A stretch of DNA of 5,293 bases from XYA12-FULL-58-9 sp001798605 (GCA_036736205.1 DAINMX010000339.1:1-5293), one strand, 5' to 3'. Counted from the first letter of the stretch, positions 1-5,283 are shown. Program-made: numbers and translations. Notes: generated from the sequence alone by a model not told the origin.

Positions 1-107
1 CACGTTGTCTGGGCAATCCGCGTCAACGCTGCACGCTGTCTCAAATGTCTTCGCCGCCAAGTCGGACCATGAGATCCTTGGTGAACGGGCTCCGCCTTGG
101 TACTCTC

Positions 108-128
108 TTCCGGTCCAATGGACAGGAA
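108..128. promoter_or_regulatory. Candidate operator dyad upstream of the tandem DsrC-like gene
   Basis: The two arms read TTCC-g-GTCCA and TGGAC-a-GGAA around a central A, so 9 of 10 symmetric pairs match; only g112/a124 fails. The site ends about 105 nt before the GTG start at 234 and lies just upstream of a weak promoter-like pair. That position would suit an activator or a divergent regulator. A small hairpin is also possible. No protein can be assigned to it from sequence alone. Confidence 0.4.
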
Positions 129-143
129 TGGGAATGTTCATCC

Positions 144-173
144 GTGACACTCTGCCTTTGAGCGGGCTATGCC
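144..173 (+). promoter_or_regulatory. Weak sigma70-like promoter candidate for the tandem DsrC-like gene
   Basis: GTGACA at 144-149 matches the -35 consensus at 5 of 6 positions. TATGCC at 168-173 matches the -10 consensus at only 3 of 6, with an 18-bp spacer. Transcription would begin near 180, leaving a leader of about 54 nt before the GTG at 234. The poor -10 would fit an activator-dependent promoter, with the 108-128 dyad directly upstream. Matches this weak also occur by chance. Confidence 0.22.
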
Positions 174-233
174 TGGCGTTTACGGACGAGTAGGTAGAGG
201 AGCTGCGGCAGCGAGCTCTGGAGGGCGACCGTC

Positions 234-881
234 GTGACAACTGTGACCTTTGGCGGCAAAAGTTATGAGCTCGACGACAACGGCTTCCTGGACCCCTCGG
301 ACCAATGGGACGTAGGGTTTGCCGAGGGCATGGCCAAGGACATCGGCATCCGCGGGGATCTCACTGACGATCACTGGAAGATGATCAACTACGTGAGGCG
401 CAAGTTTCTAGAGGACCGGACGGTACCGATGCAGGTCTTCGCCTGCATGGAGAACAACGTCAGGCTGCACGATCTGCGCGCGCTCTTTCCGACCGGCTAT
501 CATCGTGGCGTCTGCAAGATCGCCGGCATCAACTATCGGTTCATGTATGAGCACAACTACTGGCTGACCTACGAGACCGCGCCCCCGGCCAAACCCCGCT
601 ATCAGCTCGACGCCCTGGGCTTTCTCGCCGACTTCGAAGAGTGGGACGAGGACTTCGCGGCGATGGCCATGTACGAGCTTGGCAGCGGCCAGGTTCTGAC
701 CGACCGGCACTGGCAGGTGATCAGGTACCTGCGCGGCTACTACGCCAAGAACAAGAACATCCCCGCAGTCTACGAAACGTGCCAGGTCAACAATCTGTCT
801 CTCGATGCCCTGCGAGAGCTGTTTCCCGCTGGGTATAGACGCATGGCGTGCCTGATCGCCGGACTCCCATTCTTCGTCTAA
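234..881 (+). CDS. Tandem (two-domain) DsrC/TusE-like sulfur-carrier family protein
   Basis: A 215-residue protein made of two DsrC/TusE-like domains (about 1-112 and 122-215); a usual family member has one domain of about 100-115 residues. Each copy shows the family pattern: D-x-x-GFL near the start (15-19; LGFL at 128-131), a tryptophan (W25; W137), a D-x-HW motif (46-48; 157-160), a V/L-R helix, and LFP-x-G (84-88; 196-200) followed by C-x-IAG. The cysteine before IAG (C94, C206) is at the CysB position of DsrC. CysA, normally penultimate and 11 residues later, is absent: Y105 holds that place in domain 1, and domain 2 ends at residue 215, before it. Each copy has another cysteine 23 residues before CysB (C71, C183). 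The GTG start is supported by GGAGGG at 220-225. It is probably cytosolic, a thiol carrier or a DsrC-derived regulator or partner. Family assignment is firm; the role is inferred. Confidence 0.85.
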   Translation: MTTVTFGGKSYELDDNGFLDPSDQWDVGFAEGMAKDIGIRGDLTDDHWKMINYVRRKFLEDRTVPMQVFACMENNVRLHDLRALFPTGYHRGVCKIAGINYRFMYEHNYWLTYETAPPAKPRYQLDALGFLADFEEWDEDFAAMAMYELGSGQVLTDRHWQVIRYLRGYYAKNKNIPAVYETCQVNNLSLDALRELFPAGYRRMACLIAGLPFFV

Positions 882-915
882 CCGTAACTACCTGTAACAG
901 CACGTTTTTGCAATC

Positions 916-935
916 ACCTACCAGATTTGGTGGGT
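916..935. promoter_or_regulatory. Inverted repeat before the HTH-receiver regulator gene
   Basis: ACCTACCA and TGGTGGGT face each other across GATT, with 7 of 8 pairs matching and the eighth a T/G wobble. The 20-bp dyad lies between the tandem DsrC-like gene and the regulator. It ends 5 bp before a perfect TTGACA -35 hexamer at 941-946. It could be an autoregulatory operator of the downstream HTH protein or a small transcript hairpin. Confidence 0.35.
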
Positions 936-940
936 TGGTG

Positions 941-969
941 TTGACAATCCGTCAGAATCACGCCATGAA
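941..969 (+). promoter_or_regulatory. Possible promoter with perfect -35 hexamer
   Basis: TTGACA at 941-946 is a perfect -35 match. At 17-bp spacing the -10 would be CATGAA (964-969), which matches only 3 of 6. If it is used, transcription would begin near 976. That is inside the longer regulator reading frame and would make the ATG at 1022 the real start for this transcript. Confidence 0.2.
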
Positions 970-1879
970 TCAGATAGAACGAATAAAACGCATACTAGGC
1001 GAGGGTGTTTTGGGCAGCACGATGTTGAGTACAGGCCAGGCAGCCAAGCTTTGCTCGGTGACGCCGAACGCAGTGCTCAAGTGGGTACACGAGGGAAAGC
1101 TGCCCGCTCGTCGCACCGCGGGTGGACACTTTCGCATCGACTACAGAGACCTCGACAGGTTCGCAGTCGCACAACGGCCGGCGCAACCATCCCTCGTGGA
1201 GCAAGGCTCAACGGACCACCGGCCCTTCAGGTACTGCTGGGAGCACAACGGCAACGGCAAGCTGCTCGACGGCTGCAGAAGCTGCCTGGTCTACGAGCTG
1301 CGGGCACAGCGCTGCTACGAAGTGATAAGGGTCGCGCCCGCAGGTGGGCACACGAAGCTGTTCTGCAAGGGCACGTGCGAGGACTGCGACTACTATCGGA
1401 TCGTCCGCCAGCAGACCACCAACGTGCTCCTGATCACGGACAACCCGGCTCTGGCTGAGTCACTCAAGGCCGAGAGTGGCTCAGCGCCGTTCACGCTCGA
1501 GACCACCCGCTGCGAGTACACCTGCTCGGCGCTGGTCGAGACCTTCAGGCCTGACTACGCGGTCGTTGACTGCGCGATGGGGCCGGAACGAAGTCGGGAT
1601 ATCTGCCAGCACCTGGTGCAAGACCCACGAATCCCGTTCGTCCGAGTGATCATGGCGGCCGAGGTCGCCGAGCTGCCTCGCGACTGCGATCATCTGGTGT
1701 TCGCCACCATTGAAAAGCCAATGACTATCAATGGGATAACAGGCTTGATCCGGGAATCGCGGGGGAAGCACGAAGGGCAATCAAAACCTGCTGCGGCCGG
1801 TCGGGTCGCAGCGAGTCATAACCTGCCGGGGTTTCTTGTACCCGGCGAAACCTCGGGGAGGCGAAACACGCCCGGTTGA
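965..1879 (+). CDS. Regulator: MerR/excisionase-type HTH, Cys-rich middle, degenerate receiver domain
   Basis: Counting from the ATG at 965 (304 residues), residues 20-70 form an excisionase/MerR-type DNA-binding domain: LSTGQAAKLCSVTP, then WVHEGKLPARRTAGGHFRI, the family's helix-turn-helix and wing. Residues 90-145 are cysteine-rich (C91, C104, C107, C117, C134, C138, C141), with C-x2-C and C-x3-C-x2-C spacings that could hold zinc or an Fe-S cluster. Residues 152-265 resemble a response-regulator receiver: D159 after beta-1, D202 at the phospho-acceptor place (AVVDCAMG), and K251 in EKP. The beta-4 Ser/Thr is Ala (A231) and only one acid of the usual pair remains. Phosphorylation is therefore doubtful and another signal is plausible. 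The last 35 or so residues match nothing I recognise. Start choice is uncertain: 965 lacks a clear ribosome site, 1022 (just before LSTGQ) is a good alternative, and 848 would overlap the gene before it. Its position suggests control of this locus. Confidence 0.75.
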   Translation: MNQIERIKRILGEGVLGSTMLSTGQAAKLCSVTPNAVLKWVHEGKLPARRTAGGHFRIDYRDLDRFAVAQRPAQPSLVEQGSTDHRPFRYCWEHNGNGKLLDGCRSCLVYELRAQRCYEVIRVAPAGGHTKLFCKGTCEDCDYYRIVRQQTTNVLLITDNPALAESLKAESGSAPFTLETTRCEYTCSALVETFRPDYAVVDCAMGPERSRDICQHLVQDPRIPFVRVIMAAEVAELPRDCDHLVFATIEKPMTINGITGLIRESRGKHEGQSKPAAAGRVAASHNLPGFLVPGETSGRRNTPG

Positions 1880-1906
1880 GAACAAGGGTATCGCCAGAAA
1901 ACAAGA

Positions 1907-1946
1907 GGCCCGGCGGGATGGACCTCGAAATCGACCCCGCCGGACC
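1907..1946 (+). terminator. GC-rich hairpin after the regulator gene
   Basis: CCGGCGGG (1910-1917) pairs perfectly with CCCGCCGG (1936-1943). After one mismatch, two further G-C pairs extend the stem (1907-1908 with 1945-1946). The loop is 18 nt. The hairpin lies 27 nt after the regulator's stop codon. No T-run follows, so it is not a standard intrinsic terminator; attenuation or a Rho-linked end are alternatives. Confidence 0.35.
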
Positions 1947-1964
1947 AGGGTGGTCATGCGCCGA

Positions 1965-1982
1965 GGCTGCACATGTGCAACC
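1965..1982. promoter_or_regulatory. Near-perfect 18-bp palindrome upstream of the DsrC-DsrMK-like operon
   Basis: TGCACATGTGCA (1968-1979) is a perfect 12-bp palindrome. It extends to GG...CC after one mismatch (c1967/a1980), so 8 of 9 pairs match. It lies about 120 nt before the ATG at 2102, in the only long gap ahead of the downstream operon. Short arms and an even centre fit a dimeric HTH protein. The HTH-receiver protein and the Rrf2 protein of this locus are both candidates; neither can be chosen from sequence. Confidence 0.45.
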
Positions 1983-2015
1983 AGAGGCGCAGAACCTCCA
2001 TCATTCTTGTCGGTT

Positions 2016-2026
2016 AGCGCTGCGCT
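2016..2026. promoter_or_regulatory. Short perfect dyad in the leader of the downstream operon
   Basis: AGCGC and GCGCT flank a central T. The dyad is perfect but short and GC-rich, so it could be chance. It sits about 75 nt before the DsrC-like start codon, within a region where no convincing -35/-10 pair is visible. Confidence 0.15.
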
Positions 2027-2101
2027 GTCAAGGCAGTCACCGATTCTCGATGTCTTGGCCGGGCGGCTGGTTTCACCTTCCCTGCATCGTGGAGGGGAAC
2101 A

Positions 2102-2443
2102 ATGGCCGAGGCGTTGCAACAAACCAAAAGATCATCGCGCTGTGAGGACGGGACGCTGGAGCTCGACAACGACGGATTCCTGTTCCAGATGGAACACTGG
2201 AGTCGAGCGGCAGCGATTGAGCTGGCCAAGCGCAATGATATCGGCCCGCTGAGCGACGAGCACTGGCAGGTCATCGAGTTTGTCCACGCCTACTACGAGC
2301 AGCACAGGCAGGGCCCGCCGATCGTGCGGGTAGGCAAAGCCCTCGGTCTGTCGGCCAAGAGGATCTGCGAGCTCTTTCCCTGCGGGATGGCGCGCGGCGC
2401 GTACCGGCTCGCCGGGCTGCCCAGACCGTCAGGTTGCGTGTGA
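2102..2443 (+). CDS. Single-domain DsrC/TusE-like protein with CysA but not CysB
   Basis: A 113-residue protein of normal DsrC/TusE length, with a short charged N-terminal extension (1-17). Family signatures are L-x-x-DGFL (21-27), W33, D52-x-HW (54-55), LFP-x-G (91-95), and the C-terminal arm LAGLPRPSGCV. C112 is the penultimate CysA. The CysB position, 11 residues earlier, is Tyr101, so the protein cannot form the usual DsrC internal CysA-CysB disulfide. Having CysA alone is the TusE pattern. C89 and C94, on either side of LFP, are extra and could partner C112. The short loop before LFP is more like archaeal or short DsrC forms than E. coli TusE. The ribosome site GGAGGGG (2091-2097) fixes the ATG. 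It is followed after 37 nt by the DsrMK-like genes, so it is probably the soluble sulfur or thiol carrier that complex acts on. Confidence 0.88.
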   Translation: MAEALQQTKRSSRCEDGTLELDNDGFLFQMEHWSRAAAIELAKRNDIGPLSDEHWQVIEFVHAYYEQHRQGPPIVRVGKALGLSAKRICELFPCGMARGAYRLAGLPRPSGCV

Positions 2444-2466
2444 ACCATTCAATGAGCCTATTTACC

Positions 2467-2472
2467 AGGAGG
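2467..2472 (+). promoter_or_regulatory. Shine-Dalgarno site deciding the GTG start of the DsrM-like gene
   Basis: AGGAGG, a perfect ribosome-binding core, lies 8 nt before GTG at 2481. The first membrane helix begins within a few residues of that codon, which supports GTG rather than a later ATG. Confidence 0.8.
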
Positions 2473-2480
2473 TTAGCAAA

Positions 2481-3188
2481 GTGAGCGCATTGCAGTTATT
2501 GGTCGGTGTCGTTTTGCCATTCGTGGCTGTCCTCGTCTTCGTCGTCGGTATGGCGTACAGATTCCGTGTCTGGTTCAAGACACCGCAGCCGGCAAAGATG
2601 ACTCTCACCCCGGCCCCCAAGGGCTCCTTGGCCGGTGCCGTGCTCGCCGAGACCATGTTCTTCCCCAGCCTCTTCAAAGGCGATCGGGTGCTGTGGCTGT
2701 TTTCGTGGTTCTTCCATGTGACCCTGGCGCTCATCGCCTTGGGTCACATCAGAGTGGTCACTGGCCTTGCCGATGCAATCCTCATCTCCATGGGGATGAC
2801 CGCCGAGAATGTTGACCAGATGTCATCGATCTCCGGCGGTGCCGCCGGCATAGTCATCCTGGCGACGGGCGCGCTGTTGCTCGCCCGCAGGTTTGTCGTC
2901 GCTCGAGTCCGCGAGATCTCCGGCACCGGCGACTTCCTCGCGTTGTTGCTGCTCCTGACGATCATCTTCACCGGCAACATGATGCGGTTCGGTGCGGAGC
3001 ATTTCGATCTCGGGCAAACCCGGGCCTGGGTCCATTCGCTGCTGACGTTGTCGCCCACCGTACCTGCGAATGGAACGTTCCTCGTCCACGCGCTCCTCGC
3101 CCAGCTCCTGTTCATCTACATTCCGTTCTCCAAAATCCTTCACTTCGGCGGCATCTTTTTCACCCAAGCGCTGGTCAAGAGGAGCTAG
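2481..3188 (+). CDS. DsrM/NarI-like membrane cytochrome b subunit
   Basis: A 235-residue integral membrane protein of the nitrate reductase gamma (NarI) / DsrM family. Five membrane helices are visible at about 5-29, 70-93, 118-141, 151-168 and 198-222. Histidines H79 and H89 (spacing 10) in helix 2, and H203 and H221 (spacing 18) in helix 5, match the spacing of the four NarI ligands for two b hemes (His56/66 and His187/205 in E. coli). That predicts a di-heme protein carrying electrons between membrane quinone and a cytoplasmic partner. The partner is almost certainly the HdrD/DsrK-like protein encoded 2 nt downstream. Length is close to NarI and shorter than many DsrM proteins of sulfate reducers. 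No nitrate reductase alpha or beta subunit is nearby, so an automatic 'nitrate reductase' label would mislead. TmcC-, HmcE- or HdrE-type complexes remain alternatives; the DsrC-like neighbour favours DsrM. Confidence 0.87.
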   Translation: MSALQLLVGVVLPFVAVLVFVVGMAYRFRVWFKTPQPAKMTLTPAPKGSLAGAVLAETMFFPSLFKGDRVLWLFSWFFHVTLALIALGHIRVVTGLADAILISMGMTAENVDQMSSISGGAAGIVILATGALLLARRFVVARVREISGTGDFLALLLLLTIIFTGNMMRFGAEHFDLGQTRAWVHSLLTLSPTVPANGTFLVHALLAQLLFIYIPFSKILHFGGIFFTQALVKRS

Positions 3189-3190
3189 TC

Positions 3191-4525
3191 ATGACCAAGA
3201 GTACCAACACTGAAAAAGTCATCGCGGCGGTCTCAGCCATCGACCAGGGGCCCAAAGTCCTCAAGACCTACATGGAGACCTGCGTCAAGTGCGGAACCTG
3301 CGCCGAGGTCTGTCCGGTCTACTACGGCAAACCCGAGCAGCGATTCAATCCGGCGTGGCGGTCCGATCTGGTGCGGAGCATCTATCGCAAGTACAACACC
3401 ACTGTCGGCAAGGTATTCGGAGGACTGGCCGGTGCCCGCGCGCCCGACGACAACGAGGCTGAGAAGTGGGCTGACTACTTCTACGAGTGCACGGGATGTC
3501 GCCGGTGCGCCGTCTACTGCCCGTTCGGCATCGACAACTCGGTCATTACCCGCAAGGGACGCGCCGTTGTCGACACCTTGGGCTTCACGCCGCCGACGAT
3601 GCAGAAGGTCATCGAGGTTTCCCTCAAGACGGGAAACACGGACGGTGCCACGCCTCAGGCCTTCAAGGCTTCCATTGATTTCCTCGAAGAAGAGATGCGC
3701 GACGAGCACGGCGTCGACATCAAGATCCCGGTGGACGTCGTCGGTGCCGAGTACTTCTACGTGCCGCCCTCGGGTGACGTGATGGTGAATCCTGAAGCCA
3801 CGACCGGCGTGGCCAAGGTCTTCCACGTGCTCGGCATGCAAGACAAATGGACCATGAGCTCGCACTACTTCGACGGTGCCAATTACGGGCTGTTCACGGG
3901 TAATGACGCGCACATGAAAGCGGACAACAAACCCTACGTCGAGGAGGCCAAACGGCTAGGCTGCAAGGTGATGTTGATGGGCGAGTGCGGGCATGCCTAC
4001 CGCATCATGAAACGCATGATGGAAGCCGGAAAGTGGTGGGGTGACCTGCCGTTCAAGATCATGAACTGCATGGAGTTCACCGCCGAGAAGATTCAGCAGG
4101 GCAAGCTCCAATTCGACAAGAGCAAGAACCCGCAGCCGGTGACCTACCATGATCCGTGCAACTTCGGTCGTTCCTGCGACATCATCGAAGAGCCGCGGGT
4201 CATCTTGCAAGCCTCCTGCACCGACTTCCGGGAGATGACTCCCAACCGCGGCGAGAACTGGTGCTGTGGCGGCGGTGCCGGGCTATCGGCCATGGATTCC
4301 ATCAAGGAATTTCGCATGAGCGTCTCGGGCAAGAAGAAGGTTGAGCAGATCAGGGCGACGGGTGCCCAATACGTCGCTGCCGCCTGCTCCAACTGCAAGC
4401 GACAGCTGACGCAGTTGTCGGAGTACCACAAGACTGGCGTTGCGGTCGGTGGCGTTCACGATATGCTGTCGCGCGCCATCCTCATCAATGGCAAGGCCGC
4501 CGAACGCAAGGATTTCACCGGGTGA
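3191..4525 (+). CDS. DsrK/HdrD-like iron-sulfur protein (CCG domain)
   Basis: A 444-residue cytoplasmic protein with two N-terminal [4Fe-4S] ferredoxin-type sites: C31, C34, C37, C41 and C100, C103, C106, C110. The C-terminal half has a CCG domain: C323 (DPCNFGR), C358-C359 (WCCGGGAG) and C399-x2-C402. This is the cysteine set that binds the non-cubane [4Fe-4S] cluster in HdrB/HdrD and is inferred for DsrK. I count 34 residues from C323 to C358 and 39 from C359 to C399. An earlier GECGHAYR (C266) with C293 looks like a reduced first CCG repeat, as in DsrK. In HdrD this cluster cleaves a heterodisulfide; DsrK is thought to act on the DsrC trisulfide or disulfide. The ATG follows AAGAGGAG (3177-3184). 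The 2-nt gap after the cytochrome b gene indicates a coupled DsrMK-like pair. The electron direction (quinol to disulfide or the reverse) is not visible here. Confidence 0.9.
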   Translation: MTKSTNTEKVIAAVSAIDQGPKVLKTYMETCVKCGTCAEVCPVYYGKPEQRFNPAWRSDLVRSIYRKYNTTVGKVFGGLAGARAPDDNEAEKWADYFYECTGCRRCAVYCPFGIDNSVITRKGRAVVDTLGFTPPTMQKVIEVSLKTGNTDGATPQAFKASIDFLEEEMRDEHGVDIKIPVDVVGAEYFYVPPSGDVMVNPEATTGVAKVFHVLGMQDKWTMSSHYFDGANYGLFTGNDAHMKADNKPYVEEAKRLGCKVMLMGECGHAYRIMKRMMEAGKWWGDLPFKIMNCMEFTAEKIQQGKLQFDKSKNPQPVTYHDPCNFGRSCDIIEEPRVILQASCTDFREMTPNRGENWCCGGGAGLSAMDSIKEFRMSVSGKKKVEQIRATGAQYVAAACSNCKRQLTQLSEYHKTGVAVGGVHDMLSRAILINGKAAERKDFTG

Positions 4526-5100
4526 GGCTCTCGGCTCGGGCGCGCTACGCCGTCCGCCTGGTGTTGGAGGTAGCGCGGCGTGCGACTGGCGAGGACGGTC
4601 AGGGCCCAAGGGTTCAGCTCGCGGAGGTGAGCCGCAGCACGAGGATCTCCCGCAGGTTCCTCGAGGGGATTGCGAGTGGCCTCAGCAACTGCGGCATCCT
4701 CGTGGGGGTTTGCGGCCGAGGCGGAGGCTACCGTCTCGGCCGTCCCCCGGAGGCGATCTCGATGGGCGCAATCATCCGGGCGGTCGAGGGACCGCTGTCA
4801 CTGGCGGTCTGCGTGGAAGATCCGACCCTGTGCTTGCGCGCCGATTTCTGCGAAGGCAACCTCCTCTGGTCACTCTTGCAGCTTGAGCTCGATGCCGCGC
4901 TCGATGCCTTCAGCGTCGCCGATCTGCGCGATCCTCTGGTAGTCAAGGCCATGCGGGCGGACGTGGAACTCTTGCGGCGACGCCATGGCACCCTGTCGGT
5001 TCGCGGCGCGGGCCATATGCCGAACGTCGATCCTGAACCTCTTGACAACCAGGTTCTCGGCCGCCCCGAGAAGCCGCGGCTCTGCCGAGGAGAGGGCTGA
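4522..5100 (+). CDS. Rrf2-family transcriptional regulator with likely Fe-S cysteine triad
   Basis: A 192-residue winged-helix protein. The start MRLSARARYAVRLVLEVA, the recognition region RISRRFLEGI, and the wing GRGGGYRLGRPPEAIS are Rrf2 hallmarks. C97, C104 and C110 form the C-x6-C-x5-C triad at the place where IscR, NsrR and relatives bind an Fe-S cluster; IscR spacing is x5/x5. C57 and C64, around the wing, are extra. Residues after about 160 are an extension of low complexity that I cannot assign. The GTG start overlaps the stop of the DsrK-like gene (GTGA, 4522-4525), and AAGGA (4508-4512) is the likely ribosome site, so translation is probably coupled. It probably senses redox, NO, sulfide or Fe-S status and controls this operon. 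The target and the signal are inference. Confidence 0.88.
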   Translation: MRLSARARYAVRLVLEVARRATGEDGQGPRVQLAEVSRSTRISRRFLEGIASGLSNCGILVGVCGRGGGYRLGRPPEAISMGAIIRAVEGPLSLAVCVEDPTLCLRADFCEGNLLWSLLQLELDAALDAFSVADLRDPLVVKAMRADVELLRRRHGTLSVRGAGHMPNVDPEPLDNQVLGRPEKPRLCRGEG

Positions 5101-5134
5101 GCAATTCAGACGTCGGTAGGGTCGAGAGCTGGCG

Positions 5135-5202
5135 CGGTGGCACCAGATGATCGGGAGAAGCGGTTGCCGTCCTTGTAGGGCCTCTGTATCCAGGTGCCAC
5201 CG
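5135..5202. repeat. 10-bp perfect inverted repeat with 48-nt spacer
   Basis: CGGTGGCACC (5135-5144) is the exact reverse complement of GGTGCCACCG (5193-5202). The repeat begins 35 nt after the Rrf2 stop. The two arms could close a stem-loop of about 68 nt, with a small inner stem CGG-ttg-CCG (5161-5169). It could be a 3' UTR structure, an RNA element or a mobile-element trace. No transposase or target duplication is visible. Confidence 0.4.
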
Positions 5203-5224
5203 TCAGGTCTGTTAACGGTAATGT

Positions 5225-5283
5225 TCGGGAAGCCAGCCAGCTAGCCCAACTTCCGCAGTTCAGTCACTCCCGACGATTTTTTT
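5225..5283 (+). terminator. Possible terminator of the downstream operon
   Basis: TCGGGA (5225-5230) can pair with TCCCGA (5268-5273). Three bases later a run of seven T begins (5277-5283). The stem is short and the loop long (37 nt), so it is a poor textbook terminator. Still, it is the only T-run of this kind after the Rrf2 gene, and no other gene follows within the window. Confidence 0.3.

Noticed and set aside
2..193. Open frame at the window edge, with a TTG start at 5
   Set aside because: The 62-residue product has no recognisable motif, no ribosome site and a composition unlike the real genes. It could be the end of an upstream gene, but nothing supports this.
848..964. Longer start for the HTH-receiver gene at ATG 848
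   Set aside because: It overlaps the end of the tandem DsrC-like gene by 34 nt, has no ribosome site, and the additional 39 residues show no conserved-looking segment.
1825..1852. Inverted repeats GCCGGG/CCCGGC and GGTTTC/GAAACC
   Set aside because: They lie inside the C-terminal coding part of the regulator, are short and mutually exclusive, and have no T-run. A terminator role there is unlikely.
1781..2274. Several overlapping open frames on both strands across 1781-2274
   Set aside because: They conflict with one another, lack ribosome sites, and give Arg/Ser/Pro-rich products typical of chance frames in GC-rich DNA. The region after 1879 is best read as non-coding up to 2101.
2481..3188. 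Reading the membrane protein as a nitrate reductase gamma subunit
   Set aside because: The fold and heme-ligand spacing fit NarI, but the partner gene is a CCG iron-sulfur protein and no NarGHJ genes are present, so the DsrM/HdrE-type role fits better.
3233..3913. Long open frame of 226 codons on the minus strand
   Set aside because: It lies wholly inside the DsrK-like gene, in the antisense frame of a high-GC coding region, and its product has no family features. It is a shadow frame.
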